The notes: generated by a model not told the origin, from the sequence alone. DNA of 64,000 nucleotides from Herminiimonas contaminans (GCF_015645465.1 NZ_JADOEL010000015.1:34659-98658), one strand, 5' to 3'. Counted from the stretch's first letter, positions 1 through 8,499 are shown. Made by a program: numbers and translations.

Positions 1-434
1 TTCGCTACATCCAGCATTGCCGTTAGCCGTTCCCTCAGCAGCCGTTCTGGTAACTTCTCCTGTCCGTCTGGAGGAACCTGTATCCAAGGTTCAAGCGTTT
101 CACAGAGCCGACGCTGAATCTTGCAGATCGAATCACCGGGCACCTGATTTATCCATTGGCGGCTCTGAGACACTTCATGCGTCTCGCCTATCAACTTGTG
201 CATATTCAAGCTTGCCTGAGCCGCCTGTCTCGCCACGCCTCGGAGAAAGTCTAAGCCGCCTCCAATACTCTTGGATGACAGCGGCACCAAGGTCGCCGAA
301 TTTTTATCCAGATTTCCCAGCAGCGAGCGTATGGTCTCGGTGACGTTCGCACTTTCCGCCATAGCTATCGTTGCCAGCCGCAGTACACATTCCAAAATCT
401 TGCCGCTACATTCGATGAGAATGAATGCTTGCAT
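1..434 (-). CDS. Partial unknown protein, possibly phasin-like
   Basis: A minus-strand frame is open from an ATG at 434 to the window edge, so the C-terminus is missing (about 144 codons visible). The protein is helical and Ala/Leu/Ser-rich, with no signal peptide or membrane segment. Its first ~80 residues (a pattern like ECxxKILExVLRLA, then AESANVTETIRSLL) loosely resemble the phasin fold of polyhydroxyalkanoate granule proteins, but I do not recognise the family with confidence. The start is uncertain: another ATG lies 24 codons downstream and neither has a strong ribosome-binding site. It lies 89 bp downstream of the chemoreceptor gene on the same strand. Confidence 0.4.
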   Translation of the reverse strand, partial: MQAFILIECSGKILECVLRLATIAMAESANVTETIRSLLGNLDKNSATLVPLSSKSIGGGLDFLRGVARQAAQASLNMHKLIGETHEVSQSRQWINQVPGDSICKIQRRLCETLEPWIQVPPDGQEKLPERLLRERLTAMLDVA

Positions 435-523
435 CGCTATGTGGCCCGTGTCAGGGAGACGGCCCGAGTGTAATGGAAGGTCCGGGTGTTGGTGCGAAGA
501 ATGCGAGGACACGATCGAGCCTC

Positions 524-1865
524 TCAATGTCTGCCGGGAACCAAGGCCCGGGTAGGACCGGTTTCGGTGGAAAGCAGCAAGAACGAATCGGGATTGCTTT
601 CCACTCCGCGCCTTGCGAATGCTTGGTCGAGCTTGAATACGTGAACCACTTCCATCAGGGCCGCTGCTTGATCCTGCAGCGCTGCTGCCGCGCCCGCAGC
701 TTGTTCAACCAGCGCGGCGTTCTGCTGCGTCACCGAATCCATCTCGTTGATGGCTTGATTGATCTGCTGGATCCCGGACTCTTGCTCCATACTCGCGGTA
801 GTGATCTCGCTCATGATGTCGGTGACGCGTCGCACCGAGGCGACTATCTCTTCCATCGTCGCGCCTGCCTGGTCAACTAAGCGGCTCCCGGTTTCCACCT
901 TTTCAACCGAATCGTCGATCAGCAGTTTGATTTCTTTAGCGGCGCTGGCGGAGCGCTGCGCTAAGTTCCTTACTTCGGAGGCAACGACGGCAAATCCGCG
1001 TCCTTGTTCTCCGGCACGAGCTGCTTCAACCGCAGCGTTAAGCGCCAGTATATTGGTCTGAAAAGCGATCCCGTCGATAACGTCGATGATATCGACGATC
1101 TTCTTCGCTGAATCGTTGATCGATCCCATCGTCTCCACGACTTGGGCGACGACCGCGCCGCCCCGAATCGCCACGTCCGAAGCAGAGATTGCAAGTGTGT
1201 TTGCCTGCTTTGCATGCGCGGCGTTTTGCTTCACGGTCGACGACAGCTGCTCCATCGACGACGCGGTTTCCTCCAGCGCGCTCGCTTGCTGTTCTGTGCG
1301 CGACGACAGGTCCAAGTTTCCAGCGGCAATTTGACTCGACGCGGTCGCAATCGTATCGGTCCCTCCTTGAACCCGCCCGATATTGCAAGAGAGCCTGTAG
1401 CACATTTCTTTCATAGAGAAGAGCAGGCTGCTTTTGTCGCTCTCCTTGGTTTGCACGTTCATCGTCAGGTCGCCGGATGCCACAGCCCTGGCAATGCAGG
1501 CGACATATTCCGGCTCGCCGCCCAGTTGCCGGGTGAGGCTACGGGAAATGGATAACGCGATCACCGCTGCGATACCAATGGCGATGCTGCTAATTACCGC
1601 GAGCATGAAGTAAGCCGCCTTGATGATATGCTTGACCTCCGCTCCCCGGGCAATTGTCGTCTGTGTCTGCTGCTCCGAAAGCGCGGTAATCGGCGCCTGA
1701 AGCGCCGCTAGAATCGGGATCGTCCGCAAAATCAGCTCCGAGCTTGCTCCAGCAGTATTGCCCTGCTCAACCATCTTTTCCACCAGAGTGAAAGATTCCA
1801 CATAGCTGGCGCGCTCCTTCGCAATGGTAGTCAGCAGTGCTTTGCTAGCCACCGCCTGGTCTAGC
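524..1865 (-). pseudogene. Methyl-accepting chemotaxis protein, C-terminal fragment (split by IS481-type element)
   Basis: This is the 3' part of a chemoreceptor gene. It encodes the end of the periplasmic helical domain, the second membrane segment, a HAMP linker and a complete MA signalling domain with the conserved hairpin ([20 protein letters not shown], then RNLAQRSA). Removing the insertion at 1866-2903 and one copy of the 6-bp duplication joins this fragment in frame to the N-terminal piece at 2904-3220 (..[13 protein letters not shown]..). The fragment has no start site of its own; any expression would need a start inside the IS. The last residues (RALVPGRH) lack the CheR-docking NWETF-type pentapeptide. 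As it stands the receptor is disrupted. Confidence 0.9.
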
Positions 1866-2903
1866 TGTGATGTTTCAATAGGTTGTTGTGGTTCATTCGG
1901 ATTGGATTTGAGACACTGGAAATCGCCAAACCCCCAGTTCTCAAGGAAACCAACCGAATGAACATCCATAAGAATGCCCGATTAACGCTGATTCGTCGAG
2001 TCGAGATGGTCGAAGACGTCCTGCATCACCGCCTGCCGCTCTGCCAGGCCGCTGTCCGCTATGCCGTGAGCGAGGCGACCGTGCGCAAATGGCTGGGGCG
2101 CTTCCTTGCCGAGGGCCGCGAAGGCTTGATGGATCGCTCGTCGCGTCCCGCACACAGCCCTTTGGCACTGGACGCGGGCAAGGCGCTGATCGTTGTCGAG
2201 CTACGCAAGAAGCGCATGACGCAGGCCAGGATTGCCCAGTACCTGCAGATATCGAAGGCGACGGTCAGCCGTGTGCTGACGCGTGCCGGCCTCTCCAAAC
2301 TGAGCGATCTCGATCCCGTCGAGCCGGTGCAGCGCTATGAGCATGCGCAACCGGGCGACCTGATTCATATTGATACCAAGAAGCTCGGACGCATTGAAGC
2401 CACCGGTCATCGTGCGACAGGAAGCCGGCGCGACCGTACGCGCGGCGCCGGATGGGAAGTCTTGTTTATCGCCATTGACGACCATGCCCGCATCGCCTTC
2501 ACGGAACTCTACCCTGACGAAACCCAAGAAAATGCCAACCGTTTCCTCGCCAATACCCACGCCTATTTCTGCGCGCTCGGGGTGCGCCCCAAAGCCTTGT
2601 TGACCGACAACGGTTCAGCCTTTCGCTCCAGGTCATTCAAGGCGACTTGCAGTCAGATCGAAGTCAAGCACCGCTTTACGCGGCCATATCGACCGCAGAC
2701 CAATGGCAAGGCCGAACGCTTCATCCAGTCCGCCCTGCGTGAATGGGCTTACGGCTTCGTTTATAACAACTCACTGGAACGTGCCCACATGCTCAAGGAA
2801 TGGAATCATCACTACAACTGGCACCGGCCGCATCAGGGTATTGCTGGCAAGGCACCGATGTCACGGCTCGGATCTAGTCCGAATAACCTCTTGCAACTTC
2901 ACA
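1866..2903 (+). mobile_element. IS481-family insertion sequence, 1038 bp
   Basis: The ends are imperfect inverted repeats: the left starts TGTGATGTTTCAATAGGTT and the right, reverse-complemented, starts TGTGAAGTTGCAAGAGGTT. A perfect 6-bp direct repeat TCTAGC flanks the element (1860-1865 and 2904-2909). This fits the NCTAGN target preference established for IS481. The element carries one transposase and interrupts a chemoreceptor gene. The intact target duplication argues for a recent simple transposition. Confidence 0.93.
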
Positions 2904-2908
2904 TCTAG
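1958..2908 (+). CDS. IS481-family transposase
   Basis: 316-residue DDE transposase. The N-terminus carries helix-turn-helix segments ([23 protein letters not shown] near residues 45 and 100). The integrase core has IHIDTKKLG (first D), LLTDNGSAF (second D) and NGKAERFIQ (E), and the C-terminus is the usual SRLG-x-NNLLxLHI. Start chosen at 1958 with AAGGA at 1943-1947. The stop codon TAG lies in the flanking target duplication (CTAG at 2905-2908), not in the element, a known feature of IS481-type insertions. Length is normal, so it is probably functional. Confidence 0.93.
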   Translation: MNIHKNARLTLIRRVEMVEDVLHHRLPLCQAAVRYAVSEATVRKWLGRFLAEGREGLMDRSSRPAHSPLALDAGKALIVVELRKKRMTQARIAQYLQISKATVSRVLTRAGLSKLSDLDPVEPVQRYEHAQPGDLIHIDTKKLGRIEATGHRATGSRRDRTRGAGWEVLFIAIDDHARIAFTELYPDETQENANRFLANTHAYFCALGVRPKALLTDNGSAFRSRSFKATCSQIEVKHRFTRPYRPQTNGKAERFIQSALREWAYGFVYNNSLERAHMLKEWNHHYNWHRPHQGIAGKAPMSRLGSSPNNLLQLHI

Positions 2909-3220
2909 CGCACCCAGCGTCGCCAGCGCTGACGTGATCTTTTCCTTGTTCAGCGCAACCTGGCTTCGAATCTGCCCGGCACGCGCGGCATCGTTGTTGA
3001 TCACCAGTTCCAGCGTCGCTAATCCGTTCGAGCGCATCAGTATATCCACGTGGCTGATGGCGTCAGCGATCACCCGGTCTTTATCAATCAATGTCTCCGC
3101 TACTTCATCCACGGACTGGAGTCGCGTGATTCCGATCAGCACAACAAAGATCATCAGTAGTAAAAGCACGCCGAATCCAAACGCCAAGCGACCTGCTACT
3201 GTCAGTTTTTTACGAAACAT
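2904..3220 (-). pseudogene. Methyl-accepting chemotaxis protein, N-terminal fragment
   Basis: 5' part of the interrupted chemoreceptor. The start at 3220 has a GGAGG box (complement of 3227-3231) six bases upstream. It encodes a short basic N-terminus (MFRKKLTVAGRLAFGFG), the first transmembrane helix (LLLLMIFVVLIGI) and about 70 residues of the periplasmic four-helix ligand domain, typical of Burkholderiales receptors with a 4HB_MCP-like sensor. Translation now runs into the IS after ..ATLGALD. Rejoined with 524-1865 it would give a receptor of about 550 residues, the normal size. Confidence 0.88.
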
Positions 3221-3327
3221 TATCAGCCTCCATAAGCTATCTTTTGGATTTGAGCCTAGATGGCTCAAACGCCTGCCAACGTTCGCTTGGCGCCACTTGG
3301 CGTTTGGCCTGGATTAGACCGGCAAAC

Positions 3328-3350
3328 TACATGACTCAATCATATAGTTT
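3328..3350 (-). promoter_or_regulatory. Regulatory element shared with the cache-protein gene
   Basis: Read toward the chemoreceptor, the minus strand has AAACTATATGATTGAGTCA. The plus strand upstream of the cache gene (about 5473-5492) has the near-identical ATACTATATGATTCAGTCA. In both cases the element points at a signal-transduction gene. Either a promoter (TATATGAT-like -10) or an operator is possible. The 3494-3522 and 8500-8528 promoters contain related words in the other orientation. Confidence 0.45.
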
Positions 3351-3493
3351 AGCCAACACCCACTTGGAATGTCAACCCATGACCCGTCGCGATTGCAGTT
3401 CTGTTTCTATTCTGACACGGAAGAAAAGTGCTATGCGGCAACGTTACCGCCCTCGCCAGCAACGAAGCAAGGGATACAAAATCTTGCACATGC

Positions 3494-3522
3494 ATGACTG
3501 GGGCATATAATTATGCTATAGT
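3494..3522 (+). promoter_or_regulatory. msrBA1 promoter with palindromic operator in the spacer
   Basis: -35 box ATGACT at 3494-3499, 17-bp spacer, -10 box TATAGT at 3517-3522. The spacer ends in the interrupted palindrome GCATA-TAAT-TATGC (3503-3516), the right size and place for a MarR-type dimer that would block RNA polymerase. A second possible -10 (TATAAT, 3506-3511, with TTGCAC at 3484-3489) lies inside the operator. The same layout recurs at 6838, 8500 and 12271 (minus). Confidence 0.65.
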
Positions 3523-3547
3523 GGTCGATGCGACGAAACAAGTTGCT

Positions 3548-3564
3548 TCATCAACCTCTGGATG
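3548..3564 (+). repeat. Leader repeat, copy 1 (msrBA1)
   Basis: TCATCAACCTCTGGATG in the 5' leader of msrBA1. Exact copies lie in the leaders of msrBA2 (8554-8570) and argS (9782-9798), each preceded by a variant of GACAAGTTG. Confidence 0.75.
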
Positions 3565-3611
3565 ATCGCTCGCACTTCAGTACCAATCTCTAAACTGGAA
3601 GGGATTTTCCT

Positions 3612-4055
3612 ATGGCTTACGCTAAGACCGAAGAGGCCGTTCGACGGCTAACTCCGGAGCAGTATCGGGTCACGCAAAAAAGCGGGACCGAACGTGCAGG
3701 AACTGGAGAATACAATGATCACAAGGAGGTGGGCATTTACGTGGACATCGTTTCGGGAGAACCGCTTTTTGCGTCGTCCGACAAGTTCGATTCCGGATGC
3801 GGGTGGCCTAGCTTTACCAAGCCGATCGTCCCGGCAAACGTGAATGAAATACGCGACACGTCGCACGGCATGACCCGTGTGGAAGTGCGCTCGAACTTTG
3901 GTGACAGCCATCTGGGGCACGTGTTCAAGGACGGCCCGTCCAACCGAGGGGGGCTGCGCTACTGCATTAATTCGGCGTCTCTCCGATTCGTGGCACGTGA
4001 GAACATGCAGGCCGAAGGTTACGGAGACTACCTCGATCAGGTGGGGGATATATGA
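3612..4055 (+). CDS. msrB: Peptide-methionine (R)-S-oxide reductase MsrB, copy 1
   Basis: 147 residues. Reduces the R epimer of methionine sulfoxide in oxidised proteins using thioredoxin. Visible signatures are SGCGWPSF (about 61-68), GDSHLGHVF (about 97-105) and the catalytic-Cys motif RYCINSASL (Cys118). The paired CxxC zinc sites of many MsrB proteins are absent, so this is the zinc-free form; Cys63 is a candidate resolving cysteine. No signal peptide, so cytoplasmic. GGAAGG at 3597-3602 precedes the ATG. The stop overlaps the msrA1 start, giving a translationally coupled operon. A second copy lies at 8656 with about 90% similarity by eye. Confidence 0.97.
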   Translation: MAYAKTEEAVRRLTPEQYRVTQKSGTERAGTGEYNDHKEVGIYVDIVSGEPLFASSDKFDSGCGWPSFTKPIVPANVNEIRDTSHGMTRVEVRSNFGDSHLGHVFKDGPSNRGGLRYCINSASLRFVARENMQAEGYGDYLDQVGDI

Positions 4056-4558
4056 GCCGCAATCGTGCAATACTTGCCGGGGGCTGTTTCTGGGGCATGC
4101 AGGATCTGATCCGCAAGCGCCCTGGTGTCCTGGGAACGCGGGTTGGATATAGCGGCGGAGACACGCCGAACGCGACCTACCGCAACCACGGCACCCACGC
4201 CGAAGCGATCGAGATAGTGTACGACACCGACGTCACCGACTATCGGGCCATTCTGGAGTTCTTCTTCCAGATTCACGACCCGACAACGGTAGATAGGCAG
4301 GGGAACGACAGGGGAAGTTCGTACCGTTCGGCGATTTTCTACGTAGACGAGGATCAGCGTCGCGTTGCGGAAGCTACGATAGCCGACGTGGACGCATCCG
4401 GCATTTGGAACGGCAAGGTCGCCACGCAGGTCGAGCTGGCGGGTGCCTTCTGGGAGGCGGAACCCGAACATCAGGACTATCTGGAAAGACGTCCGAATGG
4501 TTATACCTGTCACTTCATTCGTCCGGATTGGGTTCTCCCAAAACGGGCGGCGGAGTGA
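4052..4558 (+). CDS. msrA: Peptide-methionine (S)-S-oxide reductase MsrA, copy 1
   Basis: 168 residues, the normal length for cytoplasmic MsrA, which reduces the S epimer of methionine sulfoxide. The N-terminal GGCFWGMQ carries catalytic Cys12. [22 protein letters not shown] and [10 protein letters not shown] are the conserved MsrA blocks. Few cysteines follow Cys12, so recycling cysteines of the usual C-terminal type are not obvious. The ATG overlaps the msrB stop by 4 bases. Together the pair covers both epimers, as expected of a repair operon for hypohalous acid or peroxide damage. Confidence 0.97.
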   Translation: MSRNRAILAGGCFWGMQDLIRKRPGVLGTRVGYSGGDTPNATYRNHGTHAEAIEIVYDTDVTDYRAILEFFFQIHDPTTVDRQGNDRGSSYRSAIFYVDEDQRRVAEATIADVDASGIWNGKVATQVELAGAFWEAEPEHQDYLERRPNGYTCHFIRPDWVLPKRAAE

Positions 4559-4662
4559 CTCACCGACAAGGCCCGCAGCAGTGGAGGCGGCTGGTGCGCC
4601 CCCCCTGCTGCACTGGTCAGGGATCGCCGACTCGGCACCAATGCCACCCTTGGCAGCGATGA

Positions 4663-5210
4663 TTAGTCAGAAACCGATTTGAATCGGAAGAGTTCAATCA
4701 ATGCGCGAAGCGGTGCCGACCTATGGCGACTTCCGGAATAATATAAATGAAAGCCAGCGCCGGGCGGGCACCAATCTTCAAGCACCCGCACAAGGCGGCC
4801 CTCCGTCAGGTGTTCAGCGACGACATCCTCAAGTATGTATGCGAATCCAAGCCCCTCCAGCGCAAACTTGGCGATCAGGTTCGTGTCATTGACCGTGATC
4901 GCGGGGTCAACCCGTATCTCCAATGTTTCGCCGCCGCGCGTAAACGTCCAACGATGGACCGCCCCATCATGGCCCCAGCGGTAGTTGATGCATCGGTGCT
5001 CGTGCAAGTCGTGCGGCGTCGCAGGTAAGCCTCGCGACGCCATGTACATTGGAGATGCCACCACGGCCGCGCGCAGGTAGGGTGTTAATCGTACAGCGAT
5101 CATGTCGCCATGGACATGTGCCCCGGACCGGATACCGGCATCGAAGCCTCCGGCGACGATATCGGCCATGCTGTCGTCAATCACCAGGTCGAGGACACAA
5201 CGGCGCTCGC
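4663..5210 (-). pseudogene. LysR-type regulator, C-terminal remnant
   Basis: The frame encodes the effector domain of a LysR-type regulator: LDLVIDDSMADIVAGGFDAGIR (read continuously on the minus strand from about 5205), RCINYRWG, and the C-terminal GLGFAYILEDVVAEHLTEGRLVRVLEDW. The ~120 N-terminal residues with the helix-turn-helix are missing. Upstream the homology stops abruptly at a plus-strand SDR fragment, so a deletion has fused two divergent genes. LysR regulators next to divergent SDR genes are common, and the lost intergenic region would have been their shared promoter. A GTG at 5184 could start a truncated protein, but it could not bind DNA. Confidence 0.85.
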
Positions 5211-5338
5211 AGGTGGTGGCCGGTGCTGGCTCGGATCGAAGGCATGGGCGGCGAAGCTGCGGCGATGACAGCGGGCCTCGCGAATGAAGCCGAGGTCGCG
5301 GCCCTGATCAAGGTGTTCGAGCGCATTGGCCCCTGGAT
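5211..5338 (+). pseudogene. Short-chain dehydrogenase fragment
   Basis: About 40 codons on the plus strand matching the segment between strand 2 and the NNAG motif of an SDR Rossmann fold: RIEGMGGEAAAMTAGLANEAEVAALIKVFERIGP. Neither the TGxxxGIG nucleotide motif nor the YxxxK catalytic site is present. The fragment begins at the LysR junction and ends where similarity is lost near 5338, so both flanks have been deleted. Confidence 0.65.
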
Positions 5339-5472
5339 GCCTCCTGCCGCATCGCGGCCACATGCGAAATGCTAGCTCGCGCCATCCTCACAAGTTCCAC
5401 AGCTTCTTCCTGGGCGCGAAGTTGAAGGCCCGCAAGCACCCCAATCTCGATTTTTGTCGCGATTCTTGCGTT

Positions 5473-5495
5473 AATACTATATGATTCAGTCACAC
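5473..5495 (+). promoter_or_regulatory. Regulatory element upstream of the cache gene
   Basis: ATACTATATGATTCAGTCA, 40-60 bp before the GTG start of the cache protein. It matches the element at 3328-3350 (minus) upstream of the chemoreceptor. Confidence 0.45.
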
Positions 5496-5531
5496 ATATC
5501 GTGCCAGAAGTCATAAATCAGGAGAACTACA

Positions 5532-5996
5532 GTGCGTTTATTGTCTCGCATGGCGACCGTTTGCTTGGTAGCGGCCACTCTTTCTACCGGCGCTTTGGCT
5601 GCCGACCGTGCCACCCCTGGGGAAGCGATAGCAATGGCTACCAAGGCCGCTGCCTTGATCAAATCGGCAGGCAAGGAGAAGGCGTTTGCCGAGATATCTG
5701 ATCAAAAGAACATCAACTTCCATGATCGCGATTTATACGTTTATGTCTACGACATGAACGGTGTGGCTCTGGCGCACGGTAACAATCCCAAGATGGTTGG
5801 CAAGAACCTGCTTGAGTTGAAAGATCAGGAAGGAAAAGCGATGATTAAAGAGATGATCGCCACCGCAAAGAGTGGCGATGGGAAGGGCTGGGTTGACTTC
5901 AAGTGGCCAAACCCAACTAGCAAGACTATCGAGCAGAAATCGGGATATGTCATCCGCGTGGACGACATGTTGGTTGGATCGGGTATCTATAAATAG
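5532..5996 (+). CDS. Secreted single-cache-domain protein
   Basis: 154 residues. Start taken as GTG at 5532 with AGGAG at 5520-5524. The signal peptide (MRLLSRMATVCLVAATLSTGALA) is followed by one small-molecule-sensing cache domain: YVYDMNGVALAHGNNPKMVGKNL, then GKGWVDFKWPNP and KSGYVIRVDDMLVGSGIYK, the hallmarks of sCache_2. There is no transmembrane helix or signalling output, so it is a soluble periplasmic ligand-binding protein. Such stand-alone cache proteins are common near chemotaxis or redox genes in Oxalobacteraceae; the ligand is unknown. It may share regulation with the chemoreceptor 2 kb away. Confidence 0.88.
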   Translation: MRLLSRMATVCLVAATLSTGALAADRATPGEAIAMATKAAALIKSAGKEKAFAEISDQKNINFHDRDLYVYVYDMNGVALAHGNNPKMVGKNLLELKDQEGKAMIKEMIATAKSGDGKGWVDFKWPNPTSKTIEQKSGYVIRVDDMLVGSGIYK

Positions 5997-6126
5997 CGCT
6001 TACGGTTACTTCCCCGCTTCTCCGAACTAAGCTGTCGTTCGGGTTGCATTTCATAGAGTTGGCGGTAGAACAAAACTCCAGATGGCAGAAACCGACGCGT
6101 TCTGACAACCGGCGTTACGAATTAGT

Positions 6127-6633
6127 ATGGCTGACGAAATGACTATAAAGACACCACGAACACTTGCGCCGTCCCATCCCCCCCCGTTTCGAGCAGTCCC
6201 CTGGAGTGACTCAACCCAAGTATGCCCTTGTTGCGATGGCGAGGCTCACGTGATTTTGGGTGGAATCTTTGCACAAAACGGGATTCGCGCGGTTTATCTC
6301 GTGAGCTGGACACGAGATCGACCGCAGCATGTCCCACATATTGATCTCATACTTGGTCCTTGGGGACTTGACAGTCAAGCAAGTGCCAGAGTCCTTGTCA
6401 CGCTAGCCTATCGCCGAAAACCGCAAGGCGGACGATTCGTTCAAATCGATAGTGAGAAACGCCTGGCGAACAGCCCGCTATATTGCGGCCGAGCACTCGC
6501 TGCCAGAGAGGCCATACCTTCACCTTTTTCGGAGGAACTACCCCTATTTATCGACGCGATATGGGAATCTGGGCCATTCATCAACGAAGCTCTCCCTTCA
6601 CATACATACAACAGTGGCCGGAGCCAAGGATAG
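6127..6633 (+). CDS. Hypothetical CPCC-motif protein, copy A
   Basis: 168 residues of unknown function. An N-terminal tail precedes a CPCC motif (about residue 34: VCPCCDGEAHVILGG), then AVYLVSWTRDRPQHVPHIDLILGPWG. The protein at 11557-12195 (minus) has the same core (ACPCCG.., AVYFVHWAG, HPAHVDLIVGPWGKDG), so the two are paralogs. The CPCC could bind metal or act as a redox thiol; neither is shown. No signal peptide or membrane segment. The start is uncertain (ATG 6127 or 6142) and ribosome-binding sites are weak. Membership in the family rests only on the comparison within this window. Confidence 0.6.
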   Translation: MADEMTIKTPRTLAPSHPPPFRAVPWSDSTQVCPCCDGEAHVILGGIFAQNGIRAVYLVSWTRDRPQHVPHIDLILGPWGLDSQASARVLVTLAYRRKPQGGRFVQIDSEKRLANSPLYCGRALAAREAIPSPFSEELPLFIDAIWESGPFINEALPSHTYNSGRSQG

Positions 6634-6640
6634 TAGTTGT

Positions 6641-6817
6641 CGAGCATGTTTGTTCAGGCGAGTACCCTTTGCTGCGGTCGACGACCTCGGCCACCGGTTC
6701 GCAGTTTTCAAGGGCGTTGATCTTGCCGGCGATCTGCCGCACGCTGTCGTGCATCACGGCGAGCACCGAAATACGCGGAATGCTGGCGAGACGCGCAAGC
6801 ACGACGTCCACTCAGGC
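6641..6817 (-). pseudogene. Coding remnant of unknown origin
   Basis: About 55 codons on the minus strand with strong third-position GC, encoding VVLARLASIPRISVLAVMHD then SVRQIAGKINALENCEPVAE. No complete domain can be assigned. Similarity to normal coding sequence begins and ends without start or stop signals, so I read it as a fragment of a larger gene. Confidence 0.35.
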
Positions 6818-6837
6818 TGATCAGCCACCAAAAATGC

Positions 6838-6866
6838 ATGACCAAGGCATGCAATTGGTATATAGT
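6838..6866 (+). promoter_or_regulatory. Promoter of the unknown-protein/CDF operon
   Basis: -35 box ATGACC at 6838-6843, 17-bp spacer, -10 box TATAGT at 6861-6866. The spacer holds GCATGCAATT, a diverged form of the GCATATAATT half-site seen in the msrBA promoters. Confidence 0.55.
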
Positions 6867-6923
6867 AATCGCCATCTATCGCGAGTCCGCGTTATCGAAA
6901 TTGCTCGCAATTGGTGCATTGGC

Positions 6924-7499
6924 ATGTCCTGGCTATTCGGGACGGCGGCAACTGCCAGCATTGCCTTTCGACGTCCAACTCCCTCGATTACGGGCAACGT
7001 GATGAGCCAAACAGAGTTTAAGTCTTCGTCCGAACAAGCGTCCGCCAATACTAGCTCCGTTCTCGAACCCGAAATAGTTGGCATGGCTGTGATCACCTTA
7101 CATGAGCGCCCACGCAGTGCCCTGGCCGTGCTGAGATCGTTTTCGGGGGCCGACAAAATCCTGGTGGATTGGTCTCTAGAATTTGGCGGCACCTTAGATT
7201 GCGAATTCGAGATCACCTACAGCGACGGGCACAAAGTCAGCGGAATGTATCGCTTCGTGCGCAAAGGCTCGGCAAAACCCGCTTTGACCAGGTACCTGCG
7301 GGCAGTTGCATTGGCGGCGTGCAGGGGCGAACCCTGCTCGCTCGTAACAGGGCTGAAGGCAAGCAATTTCGTTTTCCTTGATCGTTATGAAACCAACGAT
7401 TTGCCTATGCCGGAAAGTGTCCGCGCGGCGCTGTATCAGGCGATCTCTCACAGCGCTTCAGCCTGCGCAACGCTGGAGCCAATGCCTGATGTGGGGTGA
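6924..7499 (+). CDS. Hypothetical protein upstream of a CDF transporter
   Basis: 191 residues from ATG 6924, or 165 from ATG 7002 in the same frame; neither start has a strong ribosome-binding site. I do not recognise a family. The core (EIVGMAVITLHERPRSALAV, ILVDWSLEFGGTLDCEFEIT, YRFVRKGSAKPALTRYLRAV) looks like a small mixed alpha/beta cytoplasmic domain with two cysteines. It stops 19 bp before the CDF gene and is preceded by the shared-type promoter at 6838-6866, so the two probably form one operon in the stress regulon. Confidence 0.6.
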   Translation: MSWLFGTAATASIAFRRPTPSITGNVMSQTEFKSSSEQASANTSSVLEPEIVGMAVITLHERPRSALAVLRSFSGADKILVDWSLEFGGTLDCEFEITYSDGHKVSGMYRFVRKGSAKPALTRYLRAVALAACRGEPCSLVTGLKASNFVFLDRYETNDLPMPESVRAALYQAISHSASACATLEPMPDVG

Positions 7500-7518
7500 C
7501 GGCCGCCCTCCATTGCCG

Positions 7519-8472
7519 ATGGAGGCTTATTCGTCTCATGTTGCCATCGACGCCGACTCGCATAAGAAGGAGCAAACTCTCCTGCTGCGGTCCGCGTGCG
7601 CAACGGCGGCGTTGTCGCTGCTGAGCATCCTGCTGGGACTGATATCCGGCGCGCAGTCGATCGTCTTCGATGGAATGTTCGACGCCATCGATGTGGCCAT
7701 GACGCTGCTCGCGTGGCACGCCTCGCGCCTCATCGCCCGCGGCGCCGACTGCCGCTTCCAATTTGGTTATTGGCACCTGGAGCCCATCCTTTCGCTGGTC
7801 AGCGGCACGGTGCGCATTTTCGTCTGCGCTTACGGGCTGCTGGGTGGCGTCAGCAGCCTGATGAGTGGTGGCCGGGTAATTAGCTACGACATAGCGATCA
7901 TGTATGCAGCGGTAAGCAGCTGCCTAAGTGTGGCGGCCTTTTTGTACATGCAGCGGTGCTGCCGCGGGCTTGAATCGAGACTGCTTGAATCGGACACCTG
8001 GGGATGGCTTTTTGGCGGGCTGATGAGCGGAGGCCTCTGCGTTTCCTTCTTGCTGGCGCGCGCTCTGGAGGGTAGCAATGCGGCTTGGCTGATGCCGTAC
8101 ATCGACCCTGTCGTGCTGATTTTACTGACGGGCGGGATGCTGCCCTTCCCGATCTCCTCGATCTATCGGTCAGGCCGCGAGATCCTGCAGGTGGCACCGG
8201 CCGACCTCAACCGGCAGGTGCGCGCAGTCGCCGGCAAACTGGTGACCAGACACGGCTTTATCGACCATCAGTCGTACGTCGCCCGGATTGGCCGGGCGCG
8301 GTTTATCGAAATCGGGTTCATCACGCCGATGGATTGCGACGTCTTCACCGTGGCGGAACTCGACGCAATCCGCAGCGAAGTTGCGGTAGAACTGGGTGGA
8401 CTGCGCACTGCGGACTGGCTGACCGTCTACTTCACGGCCGTCCGCCGCAGGAGTCTGGCCGATCAGGGGTAG
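7519..8472 (+). CDS. Cation diffusion facilitator (CDF) family transporter
   Basis: 317 residues with about six hydrophobic segments in the first 220. The CDF signature is recognisable in SIVFDGMFDAIDVAMTLLAW (helix 2) and FQFGYWHLEPILSLVSG (between helices 2 and 3). A cytoplasmic domain of about 100 residues follows (IYRSGREILQVAPADLNRQV onward). CDF proteins export divalent cations such as Zn, Fe, Mn, Co or Ni by proton antiport. The canonical HxxxD pairs are altered (FDGMFD, and only one acidic pair in helix 5, YIDP), so the substrate cannot be inferred. It is the second gene of an operon with the unknown protein at 6924. Confidence 0.82.
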   Translation: MEAYSSHVAIDADSHKKEQTLLLRSACATAALSLLSILLGLISGAQSIVFDGMFDAIDVAMTLLAWHASRLIARGADCRFQFGYWHLEPILSLVSGTVRIFVCAYGLLGGVSSLMSGGRVISYDIAIMYAAVSSCLSVAAFLYMQRCCRGLESRLLESDTWGWLFGGLMSGGLCVSFLLARALEGSNAAWLMPYIDPVVLILLTGGMLPFPISSIYRSGREILQVAPADLNRQVRAVAGKLVTRHGFIDHQSYVARIGRARFIEIGFITPMDCDVFTVAELDAIRSEVAVELGGLRTADWLTVYFTAVRRRSLADQG

Positions 8473-8499
8473 CAAGCAATCCAAAACAAGAAAACCTAC

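Larger units (their letters stand above)
3221..3611. other. Intergenic region between the chemoreceptor and msrB1
   Basis: 390 bp with no supportable gene. It holds the chemoreceptor ribosome-binding site, the element at 3328-3350 shared with the cache gene, the msrBA1 promoter at 3494-3522 and the repeated leader block at 3548-3564. Confidence 0.6.

Noticed and set aside
17..343. Plus-strand frame of 108 codons
   Set aside because: Opposite a longer minus-strand frame that runs off the window with more protein-like composition.
5308..5514. Small minus-strand gene
   Set aside because: No recognisable domain and no start signal. The upstream element at 5473-5495 points to the cache gene on the other strand.
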